A stretch of 63,154 nt of DNA from Ectocarpus siliculosus. Its lineage: Eukaryota > Sar > Phaeophyceae > Ectocarpales > Ectocarpaceae. A model generated the notes under the pieces. That model was given only the letters and a program-made list of their open reading frames with translations, was not told the origin of the DNA and searched no databases. Positions 1-11,879 of this stretch are shown piece by piece. Each line of letters begins with the position of its first letter. The stretch's first letter is position 1. The position numbers and the translations under genes are program-made. The stretch is from contig FN648970.1 of the NCBI GenBank assembly GCA_000310025.1, positions 143,430 to 206,583 of the forward strand, given 5' to 3'.

Positions 1-299
1 TGGGAAACCAAAAAGGTTTTTTGGGTATTGGTGGGGGTTACCCCCGAAAGGGGGGGGGGGGGGGGATTTTGCCCCAAAGGAATTTGGCCTTCAGTTTGGC
101 TTGCATGCCAAAAATACGGAAACGGGTTTTTTTTTTTTTTTTTCCTTGGTCCAAAAAAATAGGGTTGGTCCCCGGGGGTTTGCCAGGGGGGGGGGGGGGG
201 GGGTTAAAAAGCAAAATTGGAAAATTTGGGGGAAAAAAAAAAATAAGGGGAGTTGGAATGGGGGCCCTTTTTTTTTTTCCTTGGGGCCCCCCCCCCCCC

Positions 300-340
300 C
301 CCCCGGCTCTGTGTGTGTGTGTGTGTGTCTGTCTGTCTGG

Positions 341-371
<31 letters not shown>

Positions 372-372
372 C
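300..372. repeat. GT and GTCT microsatellite at the contig end
   Basis: A (GT)n run followed by (GTCT)n directly abuts the donor side of the SulP exon at 378-547. Bases 1-300 beyond it are long G, C, T and A runs and carry no supportable feature. Confidence 0.9.
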
Positions 373-377
373 CTCAC

Positions 378-3300
378 CCCGGACGCGAACGCCAAGCCCG
401 CCTCGCCGCAGAACCAACCGATGTAGGCCAAGTAGCCGCCGATGACGGGCATTGGAAGGTACTGCACCACGCTGGCCAGCTTCAGCCCCCCGAGGACGAC
501 GAGGGCCAAGCCAAGAAGACCGGTGCACGTGCACAACACGAAACAAGCTGTCGAAAAAAGACCAAGACAAGAAAAATGTGGCCAGGAATGAGAAAAACAA
601 TCAGATAGAAGGACACGGAAGAGAGATGATGTCGAAAAACATCAAGAACGAAGGAAGATACTACCGTAGGAGACCCAGATACAACACCCCCTGGGCCGAC
701 TTCCAAAACTCCACTACTCCCAAGAAGAAGAGGATGCTAACTCAATTTGATGCGTCTTCGGAAAGAACTGGCGATCTTTCTGCTGCGGAGTAACCAAGCT
801 TTGAAAATCGATCCAGGGGGTGTGGTACCTCGTGTCACCTATGGTGAACCCCCCAAAACAGTGAGAAGAATGGGGGGTGAAAGCAACCTTGCAAATTTAA
901 AAACATTATCAATCCTCTTGGGCGAGTCAAGATAAATTGTACGAGCCGAGGTCTATGCCGGGCGCTGGCCACAGGACGAAATTCCTTAGCAAGAGCATAC
1001 ATCGACAGGCATCGCGGTGAGGCAGGCAGGCAGATTTATTCGACAACAATAGTGACTTGGCGTCACGGCCCTTCCCTCACACATGTGAACCAAGCGCCAC
1101 GGCTGATTTGGTCCCGCGAGGAGATTTGGGTGCGGGCAAAGCGACTCGGTGATCATCAAGGTACGCGACGTCCCCCAAATCGCGTGAACCAAAGATCCTT
1201 CGAGGTGAACGATACGTTGGTACCAAACGCCTAAACAAGATCACGTGCGCCGCGTGTGTTCTCGTTCATAACCTCTCCTGCACCGGCAGTGTTCGCGGAC
1301 GGCGATGTCATGCAACCACCGTAGGTGACGCAAGATGACACCCGCCCAGCGAACCGATATTCAAAACTCGAGAATACTTCATTCCAGTAGAAAGGCCACA
1401 GCCACTTGCCCCCCATTTTACTTTTACCACAACGTGTTCGAACTGGGGGCATACATGCTACTCCACACCGATCCTCGTCCAGCCCCTTCATCCTACTCCC
1501 TCCTCCTTAACTCTAACCCCAACCCTAACCCTAACCCTACCTCTGAGGACAGCACAACGAGGGTTTCTTGCGGCTCAGCACAACGAGGGTTCTTGCGGCT
1601 CTGCGGTGGCGCCCTAGAGCTTTCGGCGGGCGTGCTGCGAAGAGCTCAATTGGAAGAAAGAAAACCGCTGTACTCGCATGTCGCCGCTTGCGGCAACGCT
1701 TGAAAAACGATGGCTGACACACTGCCGGGGGGCTCCGTACAAAAAACAAGTAGACACAAACATTAGCATGAGACTCACAGGTGCTGAGCATACCAGCCTC
1801 ATCCACTCCTTGCTCTTTAGAAAAGGCTACCACCGCCGAGGAGATTGCAGACAGAAATACCAGACCGGCGTCCTGAAAGCACAAGCAAACAAAGGGCAAA
1901 AGGAGGAACGACAACGTCGTCGGGGGGGACCGAAAGCGGAGATCAGATCACCATAGGGGGTACGCGCGGCATGAGCGAGGCGGGCGATTCTTCTTATGTT
2001 GTACGGGCTTGATATTGAGGTTGCCGCTGGGAACGCCCATCGACTGAGGAACATAACACACCAGCAGGAAGAGGGGTGTACTCATATAAACGGATGCCGT
2101 GGTCGGTAGACCATTGACGTCGCGTCCCTACAAGGCCGGGGCGGAGGGGTGATACGTCGGGTTTTCGCCGGCCCAAGCTTTATTTCCCAAGAATGAGCCA
2201 GAAGCTGGTCATCACCCTTGCGTTTTCTGTTCCAAACCAGGTCCACCACAGGTTGGGTATTTGCGGGATGGACGAGGCGGCATGCCTACTACAGAGAATG
2301 TACTACGTGCTTGAGGCGATGCTGATGGTGCTGTTGTGAACATCAGGAACATGGCACACAAGCAGCGCCGGGGGGAGGGGATGAGCTTGAAACACAAATC
2401 GCAGCAGCATGCACCTATAATACCAAACATCGACTGCTGCTATCTTCCGACTCCAACACCCCGTCATGTCGTGTTTCACCTGAACCGCCCCAACGGCGAA
2501 CTTTAGCCTGGACAGGGTCCCGAAGCAGGCCATGTGAACGGCGGCGCTAAACACGACCAATTTCACTAGCCTGGCGCAAGGAAAGACGCGCACCAACACG
2601 TGTTATAAGTTGATGTAACAGCTGATAAAAGTATATAAACAACGACGGCAATATAACAAGGTTTATCATTTGGGGGGGGTAGGGGGCGGATGCGGTGGTA
2701 CAACTTACGTCTGGCCCGAGTCAACTGTGACCATGCACTTCATTTGCCAAGTGAGGGAGGCGGGAGGCCCGCGGCGGGGGCAGTGACCGCCTCGACTCTC
2801 CAGATGCGCGAGGGTGGTGGAGGGGATCTTCAATAGGCGCCTGACTTAGCTTTTCGGCGCTCTTTTCGGCGTTATATGAATGTCCTCACGGTGGTGAGGG
2901 CGACGCTGGAAATGCAAGTTGATATTGCGGCATCCATGTTCTATCCTTCACGAGACTCGCTAGGAGGGCTAGCTGGCGGGCTGCCATAGCGTGCGATCGG
3001 AATCGCACGTGGTGCGTCGCGAGGGGGAAGATGTGCGGATACGGGGCACCCTACCCCCCTCCATTATGGGCGTAGCACTGATCTGAAAACATTGTACGCG
3101 CGGGTCAAGCTACGTGCGTGCACCATATACGCGAATGCTTACTTGGGAAGATGGGGCGTAAACGCCGGATCCCTAAATATCATCGCGGCAAAGCTCGCCT
3201 TCGAATTTGTCAAGGGCAAGCAGGGGGCACGGATAACGGGATCAGGGCGACGGGCCAAGGGGCTAAGCCGGCCGCGGCAGGATAGACTCAAGCTGGAAGC

Positions 3301-4127
3301 TAGACGCGGGTAGTTCAAGACGACACATATGAAGCACCTCTCGTACTACCTTGGCTATTCATTTGCCTTGGGTGGGGTGTGCTAACTGGCCGCTGTAATT
3401 CTTAGTAGATAAACATAGAGTAGTCGAAGGGGATGTGCTGAAGTCTTTGCGGTGAGAGGGAGAAAACAAGCGTAATTCGTACTACATAGTAAACGGCAGC
3501 ATATCACCAATTGGTGATGTATGAAGGGGGGGCCACGCACGGACCAAGTGTGTACGAAGCATCCCGCCCAACCCCTCCGCTTCTCCTCCAGCACTCCCTA
3601 CCGCGAGTCAAGTTCGTCTACCCTTGTGTGCATCTTATGGCAAAAAAGACGCCCCGTGAAGACGACTCCATCTACGGAGAACATCTTGGAGGTTCAACCG
3701 ACTTGCTCTCGAGCCGACGCATGCGGGAGCACCTATAAAGCAGATGCCACGAAAACACCGACGCTGGAGTAGACGGCAACCCACAAGCATCTCTCCCTCT
3801 CCTCTCTCAAGGAGCGGGTTGTGTGCATCTTAAATATTTGACAGACAGTGCAATACACCTCGCCTCCCCCACCCCCAACCTCCCTCACCATTACCGGCGG
3901 CACGAGGATACCATTCACCATGCCGTACGCCAAACCTCGGAGGACGGACTCCGGAAGAAGCGGCGGCCACTTCTCGTCCGCTGCTGCCACGGTCGCGGGC
4001 GTGCCCGCCGTCGCCAGCATTCTCCCGCCCTCGTCATTGCCGAAACCCGCCGCCCCCACCCCAGATGCCGTTCCGCTGCGGGGATCGATGCGCCCATCCA
4101 ATGGCGCCGGTGACGTGGTGGATTCCC
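378..4127 (-). CDS. SulP/SLC26 anion transporter, N-terminal membrane part (5 exons; both ends missing)
   Basis: Membrane permease for sulfate or a related anion; substrate not predictable. Minus-strand exons, in reading order: 4127-3889, 3198-3143, 2570-2480, 1872-1779, 547-378. Each is bounded by AG/GT, and phases agree at all four junctions (0, 2, 0, 1). The first exon reads a low-complexity N-terminal linker, then LRGLAYGMVNGILVPPVM. The next give ASFAAMIFRDPAFTPHLP, LVKLVVFSAAVHMACFG, AGLVFLSAISSAVVAFSKEQ and the family signature YLPMPVIGGYLAYIGWFCGE. These match the first membrane helices of SulP proteins that carry a C-terminal cNMP domain. The start codon is not seen: the first exon opens with two bases completing a codon, so at least one exon lies beyond 4,127. 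After base 378 a GTGAGG donor runs into a microsatellite and homopolymers at the contig end. This is probably the front half of the gene at 48,238-63,082. Confidence 0.85.
1510..1541 (+). repeat. Short interstitial telomere-like repeat (CCCTAA)n
   Basis: About four imperfect CCCTAA units lie in the SulP intron between the exons at 378-547 and 1779-1872. This is the complement of the TTAGGG-type telomere repeat used by many eukaryotes. It is too short to mark a chromosome end. Confidence 0.6.
2075..2190 (-). repeat. Fragment of a dispersed repeat also seen at 48.5-50.1 kb
   Basis: The stretch with AGACCATTGACGTCGCGTCC and the following CCGGGTTTTCGCC-like tail closely matches 49,925-50,060 and, less well, the units at 48,470 and 49,020. 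It lies in the SulP intron between the exons at 1779-1872 and 2480-2570. Confidence 0.55.
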
Positions 4128-7100
4128 CTGCGGTCGCTGATATTTGTTTCCGCAGTATTGACACCGTACCCTGCCGTATGGTTTCACGGGGAAGGAATTT
4201 TGTGTCCCCGTGTTAGGCGGACGACCTGCAATTATTCTTGTGAAGATGAAGTACTTCGTCAAGGGATGGAGGGAGGGAGGGAAGGGGGCCCTCGATTCCG
4301 CGGCAATCTACGCGCGCTCTCTCGTACGCCTTGCACGGCGCGTCTACATATATAGGCGGTGCCAACCCTACCAACGACAACCAACTGCAATTGAAGCTGA
4401 TCACATGGCAAAAATCCTCCCCGCAATCGTCTTGCTTCTTCGGAGCTTGCCCCGTCGCCCCTGCGTACCTATGATATTGGTACGTCAGGTTCAACATCAT
4501 TTCCCTGGGGTGGCTACCCTTTGTAGCCTAGCGATAATATGTTCATATTGCTTCTTGAGTTGTTCAAAATCTCCACGCCTCGTCGCTTTCACCACTGACT
4601 CTTGCCAACATAACCGCTGTCTATCATAGAATGCCCCACAGCAACCATTTCTCGTCTACAGTTCGCAGAGGTTACAGTTGTAGCACACGCTTTTCTTTGC
4701 CAAGTCTGATCGCATGTACACGGAAGTTGCGTCGTTGGAGCGTGCACTGTTGCCTCTTCTGATGGTGCTGCTTCGGATTCAAATTCAAATGAAAAGCAAA
4801 GTTTTAGAAAAATCACCGAGTAACTCTCTTTTGCGCTACTAGGGATTTTCGCTGGCAAGCTATTGTCCCACCCGGACTAGCTCTATCAATATCATGCAAT
4901 GGTGATGTTTTGCACTAAATGAGCGCAAAAACATGCAACGTTGATGTTTTTTACGGAAAACGGGCGAAAAATACACGACCAATCGTCACGATACACCAAC
5001 GATTGACAAATACTCGGCATGTTTGTCAAATATTGGGTCTCCCTCGCGAGGCTTGACTTGGTCAACACCCACGTCCTGAATGAGTTCCATAGGTAGGTGA
5101 CATATGACAGAAGATATCACACCCGTTGGCCATTTTTCAAGGCTCGATTACACAACTACGGCAAAAGAGCGGCGCTGGCATTGTTGCCGCCACCTCGTCG
5201 AGAGTTTTCCACTGATAGTGCACAATCGGTGGATTTACACATCACATTCGCTTCCTTCCGTCGTAGTATTCAAAATCGGCCCAGGGTGTGTGCTATCCGG
5301 TGCCACCTGGTATGCAGGTGTGTGCGGGAACAGAAACAAGTGCACGCATACGCACCACAGCGCAGGGCATAGATGAGAAGGCACTTTTGCTTCAGCTCTC
5401 GGGCTCTGGGAGTGCAGGATCGGATCGCTGTCAGAAAAGTATCGGGATTAGGCCCAACCCTCGGCGCAAGACGGTAGAGGAGATTTTTCGGCTGGCCCGC
5501 GCAAGAGCTTCGGTGGATGTCTCCTGTTCGCGATGTCCACCAGAAAGTTCTTTCCACAACCGACTGCCCGTCGCGGGGCCAGGGGGTCGCGCGCGTCGCG
5601 CGCTACACCACCGCGAAGTACGCCCAAATCGGGCGATCGCGCCTGCATCCCGGACATTGTACGCCGGGCTGTTCATTCAAAAAAGATTCGCGACCCCTTT
5701 TGGACGGCTTTCGGAGGAGGTAAGGTCAACGTCGAGCAGTGACACCATCACCCATTCTGTTCTCTTCGGGTCGGCTCTTTTCCTGACGAGGCACACGCAG
5801 TAGCATTCAGCAGCAAAACACGTGTGACATGTCTCCAGCCGTGAAATATTTTTCTCCTCCTCACGGTCAACAGGAGTAGTAGTCAACGAGCTATGGAATG
5901 TACGTATCTAGGTACGTACTCTGTGCGTATATTCATTGACACACACACGCGCGCACGTTTGCAGACGGGCTAGATACCCACGACGTTTCGGCCCTGCGCC
6001 TGAAATGTAGCCTGCATACACACACGTCCGTGCATGTAACGTATTCGTTGATGCTTGGTTGTGAACCATTCGTATTATTGTATTTTTTTGTCATGTGACC
6101 CAATGAATCCATCTCACTCTTATGAAAAAAACAGATTGCTGAACACGGCACTTACGTAGAGAGTGTACGCAAGAAAAAGAGCAGTGGCCCAAGCTTGAGT
6201 GGCCAAAATCGGGTAAACCCGATCCGAACAGAAAGCGCAAAAATTTGAATTTTGGAACCGATGCTTGGCCAAGCGTACCGAGCCGTGACGTTATCGGGTT
6301 CCATTATGTTACGCAGCTGGCAGCGCCCTCCTGGCGCCATCTCATTGGACGACACCCGCCCCTACCCGGCCTTGACAATTCCCGCCGGGTGCACCCGATC
6401 TTGGCTACTCACCCACCCGATTTTACTTCCCCCTACCCGAAAATGGCTGGGTCCTTCGACCAAAAGCCCACTACAGAGCAGACCATGCTCGCTCACGAAC
6501 ACACGTTAGCAACGCCCCGCACTCGAATTCCGAGACGCTTCCACGGTGGGCGGAGGTGGACACACACCCGATCTCGCTCGTTTCTCGTTTCGGAGAGAAG
6601 GCCAGGCGGGTGGTCGGGTACCTAGATTTGTAGATTTGCACCGAATTTCCCCTTTTCCCCCATCACAACCACCACCCAAACCAACCTGTTTTGACCCCAC
6701 CTCCCCGTCCACTGCTGCCCTAAAAATCGCCATCACACCACGAACCCCCCCGCCCAATATGAATCATGAACGGCATCCCATAGCATGCACCATACGACAC
6801 AAATTGGTATGGTCTGAGGACGCGGGTATGGGGTGGCTGTTGGCATCCCTTGGCATGCGGCGTAAGACACAAACTTACGTACAGCAGTGTTGGCTCGGAT
6901 ATAAGAGGTAGTAAGAGGGGGCTCCGATATATGAGGGTCGATTTCGTTTTTTTTGTGGATCACCCCACTGTAGAGGGGGTTGACCCCACTATAGGGGTTG
7001 ACCCCACTGAGTGCTTGTCAGTGAGGGACTGCTGCCGGTGTGTCGCTCCCTCGGTCCTTTCACTTACACACAGCACACAACACACCTTCCTCACAACAAA

Positions 7101-8058
7101 CGCGGCGGGAATAGCGAGGCAGAGCCGCCAGAAAAAAGTGGAATTGTGGGGAAACTGGTGGGAAAATGCAAGGAGGAGGATGCAAGGATAACGTGAGAGC
7201 GCTCCAGAAACGAACACACACGTGTGCGTGAGTGCAAAGTAGCAGCCTTGGTAAACCCGTGCCGTGTTCCTCTGTTGATACCGTCTCTATGTTCAATCTG
7301 CAGAGTAGCTTAGCCTCCCCCACGACACCTCCCAGATCAAGTGGCCGTTTGAAGCATTCTGTTTTCAACCGCACGGAGACTGGCGCATATTAGTTCAGCT
7401 GGTTCGCGCCGTCCTGCTAGTAACACGCAGACGAATACACACACATCACCGCGCCAACTGCTGTAGAAGCAGGGGGGTTCTGCGCAAGGCTAGAATGTAG
7501 TTCCTTTCAGCATACTCCGGAGTACGTTTCCAAATCTGCACCGCTGACATACATGTAGAGTTCCCTTCAATGTAGGCAAAATGCGTGTGCCCTACGGCAC
7601 AGCAGCAGCAGTAAACGATGTTGATGTATGAGAGCGGCAGCCGGAGGTAGACGGTTCGCGTTGTACAACAGATTCATGGGACTTCTCATGGTCGCGGAGA
7701 GAGGTGGTCGAGGCTTTGTAACACGTTGTTCGACTCTGTATGCGTTTCAAATGCATGAACATGTACTTTGCCTCCTACTATCAATCAACTAGGGTTAAGG
7801 ATTGGCCCCCCGCCCCGCAATGGGGCTGGGGGCCAGCATCCAGGACGGATGGTGGTGAGTGTCCGGGAGGAAGGAAAGAAGAAGAAGAAGGGGAGAGGAT
7901 ATGTAGGAGCGGAAAGAAGGGACGGTGTTGGGAGAGGCAAGGAAGTGGTGAAGAATTCCCGCACTCGACGAGCGCGCGGTCCCGTCGAGGGTGAAAGGGA
8001 CATGTCACTCCGTAGTCTTGTCTATCGGTAATCGAAAAGCCGAAAAATGGAGGTATGC
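4128..8058. other. Gene-poor stretch upstream of the SulP 5' part
   Basis: No coding region is supportable. The missing first exon(s) of the SulP gene should lie here or further right. About 220 bp at 5,150-5,370 resemble 21,190-21,410. A fragment at 6,090-6,145 resembles the 3' domain of the second SINE family. Around 6,960-7,020 there is a short tandem repeat of GGGGTTGACCCCAC. Confidence 0.5.
5150..5370 (+). repeat. Dispersed repeat 'J', copy 1
   Basis: Shares CTCGTCGAGAGTTTTCCAC, CAATCGGTGGATTT and a tail with GTGCACGCAT with 21,190-21,410, in the same orientation and with scattered mismatches. No coding capacity is seen. Confidence 0.5.
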
Positions 8059-8059
8059 A

Positions 8060-8560
8060 TTATGTACATAACGATGGAGAAGGCCGACGAGGAAGGTGGC
8101 ACAGAAAAATGCCAACCTGAAATTGACACTTGGTGCTTAGTCGGAAAAAACCATAATAAAAAAATAAACTCGTCACGTGGGAAAACTGGGACACTGCCTC
8201 CACTGTTGTTGCAGGCAGACTTTTGCTCCCACAACCCGAGAATCCGACTGCTGTATATCGATCCACAACATTCCAATCGACACACAAGCACCGGTAGGAA
8301 AGTAAGTGTGCGTGGAAGCTGCCGTGACAACACAAGTAACTCCACACTCCAATCACGACTTCTATGTACAGTAGTACAATACAAGCCGCAGTAGTATGTA
8401 CGACGTGGAAGATCCCCGAGGAGAGCTTTTGCGCGGCAACAACTAGCTACAGAGACAAAAGCGTGAGGTCTGCGTGTACCTACCTGTTGGTGGACATGTG
8501 ACAGGCGCACCACACCTGAACGGATATTTGCATCGCATAGTAATAATAGTAGTATGGCTC
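8060..8560 (+). repeat. Dispersed repeat 'H', copy 1
   Basis: Shares a chain of blocks with 10,260-10,680: CAGAAAAATGC, TGTTGTTGCAGGCAG, ATTCCAATCGACACA, AGCACCGGTAGGA, GAAGATCCCCGAGG, GGCTCTGCGTGTACCT-like and CGGATATTTGCATCGCAT. Shorter copies are at 9,970-10,150 and 13,020-13,200. No protein domain is seen, so it is probably a non-autonomous element. Confidence 0.65.
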
Positions 8561-8660
8561 GCCGTCGCAGGAGGTATCCCATCCAGTCATGGTCGTTGCC
8601 TGCCGTAATAGGCGGACATCGTTCGGCGTCTGGTCCACCCTGCTGTGAAGCAAACACCGG

Positions 8661-8930
8661 TCGCCCCGGTGGTCTAGTTGGTATCCTCGAAACCTTCTGG
8701 GGGTCAGGTCAGGGGTTCGAATCCCGGCGTAAGCGAGCTTTTCTTGCAAAGTGAGTTTTTCTCTCGCTTCCGCTTCTGGCCTAGTGTATAGCGCTAGTTC
8801 GTGTGTACAGAGAGGGAAGAGAGTGCTCAACTCTTCTCGCAGTAAAAATTTAAGGCAAAGTGCCGCAGGAGGGGAGGGTAGAGAGGGGCTCTTCTGTGTG
8901 AACACGGGTTGGAGCAAACGGCACTAAATA
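8661..8930 (+). mobile_element. tRNA-derived SINE, copy 1 (5' part; split)
   Basis: Starts with a tRNA-like head: A box TGGTCTAGTTGG and a perfect B box GGTTCGAATCC. A second A-box-like motif, TGGCCTAGTG, lies about 80 bp downstream, so the head may be dimeric. The body reads GTACCGCAGGAGGGGAGGG-like sequence shared by all copies. It breaks at GGCACTAAATA, where a TIR element is inserted; the 3' end resumes at 9,862. Confidence 0.9.
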
Positions 8931-9861
8931 GAGGGAATCCACGTGTTGTTGAAATGACGTGAAATATTGACATTTCAGGAAGTTTTGACGTGAAGAGGTT
9001 GCGCCGCTTTTTTGGGGGCAAACTCTGACGGCGAAATTTTTGTGAGGAAGCGTCAAAATTAAATTTCACCCAAACTTAAACCGACGCGAAAAGATTGACG
9101 CTTCAAACATCGCCAGACTGCTGTGGCTCACACACGCTTGCTCTGCTGCGGTCTGCTGTGCGCGGTCAGCAGCGAACACATTGGCCATGCCTATACTGAT
9201 TGCTCCAAGCGGTCCTGCACCCACGCGTCTCGGCAGTTCTCACGGCGGCCAAGTGGCCAGACGCGCGTGTTCGGCGCGCGCGTTCGGTAGATGCGCCGTC
9301 GCGATTGCGCACGGGCTTTCAGCAGCAAAAAGGGGCATAGGCAGGGGAGTGATTGGGGGAGTCTCGCCCTCGAAGGGAGCACATGGAGAGGAGTAAGGGA
9401 GGGTACACGGACTTTGCCAGTCAGTAGGTGCATTTCGCCCGCCCCCTCACGGGGTTCGGTGCTCTGCTGCCGCAGTGACATCGGTATATACACAGCAGTG
9501 CAGCGAGCAGCTGCCTTACTCATCAGCAACGAACGGCAGTTTGACGCCTGGGAAGTCGCAGTTTGACGCCTGGGAAAAGTCGCCGCGGCAAAGGAGGGAA
9601 GGTCGGCGGGATGAGGCGAAGGGGTACACCTAGTCTCCTGGGAGCCTGGGGGTGTGAGTCTTCGCTTCGGAATGTCGACCCTGGGTGGCAGCCCGAACCA
9701 ACCTTGAACTCTACCTCCACCATTTTTTTTTTTTGCACCTCTCACGTGTCAACGGGCACACGCGGTGCGAATTTTTTCCCGTCAAAACCCTCAACCGTCA
9801 CTTTATGTTGGCGTCAATCCTCAAAGGTCAAAATTCCGCGTCAATCCATAGTGGATACCCT
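8931..9861 (+). mobile_element. 931-bp TIR element inserted in SINE copy 1
   Basis: Termini are near-perfect inverted repeats: AGGGAATCCAC on the left and GTGGATACCCT on the right. Both ends are crowded with TGACG/CGTCA motifs pointing inward, typical of subterminal transposase-binding sites. Flanks read CTAAATA and ATAATAG, a possible imperfect target duplication; the SINE consensus shows these should be adjacent. No transposase is seen, so it is a non-autonomous DNA element of undetermined superfamily. Confidence 0.75.
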
Positions 9862-9910
9862 ATAATAGTGCTGTGAGCGCTGATTTGAAGTGAACAAAAA
9901 AAAAAAAACA
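9862..9910 (+). mobile_element. SINE copy 1, 3' end and poly(A) tail
   Basis: Continues the interrupted SINE with GTGCTGTGAGCGCTGATTTG, then AAGTGAAC and a long A run. This is the 3' terminus expected of the family. Confidence 0.9.
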
Positions 9911-9969
9911 CACAGTGATCGAGCTACTGTATCTATATATATATACATGCACACATTTTTTTTCTCTCG

Positions 9970-10150
9970 TTGCAGGAAAACTTGCTTCCATAAAGAACCC
10001 GAGAATTTCACTGCTGTATCCCGACGTACAAGACTCCCATCGACACACCAGCACGGACGGGTAGGAGGAGTGGGTGCGTGGAAGATGCCGTCACAACACA
10101 GCTAACTCCACACCCCTACGACTATGTACAGCAGTCGGCGTCTGGTCGAT
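9970..10150 (+). repeat. Dispersed repeat 'H', partial copy 2
   Basis: Shares TTGCAGGAAAACTTGCTTCC, ACCCGAGAAT, CATCGACACACCAGCAC and GGAAGATGCCGT with the other H copies, in the same orientation. Confidence 0.6.
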
Positions 10151-10259
10151 ACGAAAGTCGAAGGTGGACATGATGAAGGTCGACCCGTCCTGCGTCGTTC
10201 GGTGTATAATGGTAAATAAATGCGAAAGATGGACTGCGTAGAGATACAGCGGTCTTCTC

Positions 10260-10770
10260 TGCAGTGCCACAGAAAAATGCGACCATGTCGGAAAAAATCA
10301 AAAAAAGTTGAGCGGGATACTATAAGTAAATAGAATACCGCATCCTCTGTTGTTGCAGGCAGGTTTGCTTCCACAAACAACCCGGGAACCCAACCCACTC
10401 TTGTCTTTCGGCCTAGAAGACTCCAATCGACGCAAGCACCGGTAGGAGAGTGCGTGGAAGATGCCGTGACAGCACAACTCCACTCTCCTACGACATCTAT
10501 GTAGTAGTACTTACTGCTGTCGTTGAAGCACCATGTGGAAGATCTCCGAGGGGTCCTCCTGCGCCGTAACGACAACATCGCGAGAGCTCTGCGTGTACCT
10601 GTCGTCGACACATGTGGCAGCCGAACCGACACACGAACGGATGTTTGCATCGCATTGTAGTGTGGTTCGCCGTGACAGGAAGTATCCCATCCAGTTAGAT
10701 AGGTCGTTGCCGTAGTACGCGGACGTCGTTCGGCGTCTAGTCCATACTGCTGTATCAAAAACACAGCAGT
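10260..10770 (+). repeat. Dispersed repeat 'H', copy 3
   Basis: Colinear with 8,060-8,560: GTTGTTGCAGGCAGGTTTGC, GACTCCAATCGACGCAAGCA, GTGGAAGATCTCCGAGG and GGATGTTTGCATCGCAT. It extends to a GGACGTCGTTCGGCGTC block that also occurs near 8,610. No domain is seen. Confidence 0.65.
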
Positions 10771-11034
10771 ACAGAACGCGCCACCACTTAAGAACCGCTT
10801 ATTTAGCTTGAGGCTCGACGCTTATTGGTTACCTCCAACCGTGCACATGTTCTTATTTTCCAAGTTCTTATTTGGAGCAGGTATCCACCTATGGTAAACG
10901 AGGTTCTTGTTCTTATTTCTATACCGATTGCCGTATGTATGCAGAGGACACAGACAGGTCTTTCTGCGTGGATTTCATCACGAGACACTACTGCTGTAAG
11001 AGTACAATGTAGCCGTAAAATCGCCCCCTAGGTG

Positions 11035-11815
11035 GCAGTGCCGCATGTACGGTATGGGAGAGGAGAGGTTGCCGAGAAAGGCTTAGGAGGCGAAGTGGAC
11101 AAACGAGAAGAATTGGTGTACCAACCTACGGAGTGAGTTAATGTTGTAGATGACGCATGGAAGGAGGTCCAACTTGACAAAGGTGATACACTCGGGAGGG
11201 GAAGTCTAGAGGGGTTCAAGCAGAAGATATCTGTTGTTGCTTTGGCGAGAGAGAAGGACAGGATCAAACCAAAGAAACCATGGACACGGAGGGTCTCGAT
11301 GTGTACGGAATATCAAAGAAGGAATATATTTAAAGATTACCTACATGGAGGGCCAATGGATGCAGGGACAAAGCTGAAGGTCAAACCTAGGACTGGGGAT
11401 GTTGGCCTTTGAGAACGTAGACGAAGATTGAGGAAGGTAGACGATGAACACGACAAACCAAGGTGTGATTGCGGCTCCGAGGGCGAAGACCATCTTCATG
11501 TACTTGCGGAATGCCCGTGGTACAAGAAGGAGAGGGAAATGTACATGACTGAGCTAGCCGGGGAAAAAAGTAGAAGGAAGAAGTACAGAAAAAAAGACAA
11601 TTGACGAATGTAAATAGCCAGGAGAAGACGGTAGGTGTACCGGGGCATAGGAAATGGGTTGAAAATAAGGCGGAAAGTGATACCGATGGGAAAACATGTT
11701 TGAGCGACCTTTTTGACAACGTAGGAAGGAACGATTGGCCAAAGGTGATCGAACCTGTGGGAACAATGCTCCGTCCTGTCGAGGACGCGTGGTCAACGGT
11801 CTAACCGTAAGGCTG
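11035..11815 (+). pseudogene. Remnant of a non-LTR retrotransposon 3' end, unit 1
   Basis: Carries a decayed C-terminal domain typical of LINE ORF2: a Cys-Cys-His-Cys knuckle reading CDCGSEGEDHLHVLAECPWY at about 11,467-11,526, followed by KKERE. Upstream lies a block with GAGGCGAAGTGGACAAACGA, downstream a 3' block with GAGGACGCGTGGTCAACGGT. Frames are broken and no reverse transcriptase is recognised. Confidence 0.65.
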
Positions 11816-11879
11816 CCAAAACATGAGAGAGACTACACCCCCCTTCGGATCCAACTCCTACGATCGGGAAGAGGCGTAA

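Noticed and set aside
1510-1541. Chromosome end
   Set aside because: Only about four telomere-like units within an intron of a gene with exons on both sides.
6506-6757. First exon of SulP starting MGGGVRGVM on minus
   Set aside because: No family similarity, and no donor with the required phase was convincing.
8661-8740. Functional tRNA gene
   Set aside because: A and B boxes are good, but the same unit recurs with a long shared body and an A-rich tail in five places, so it is a SINE head.
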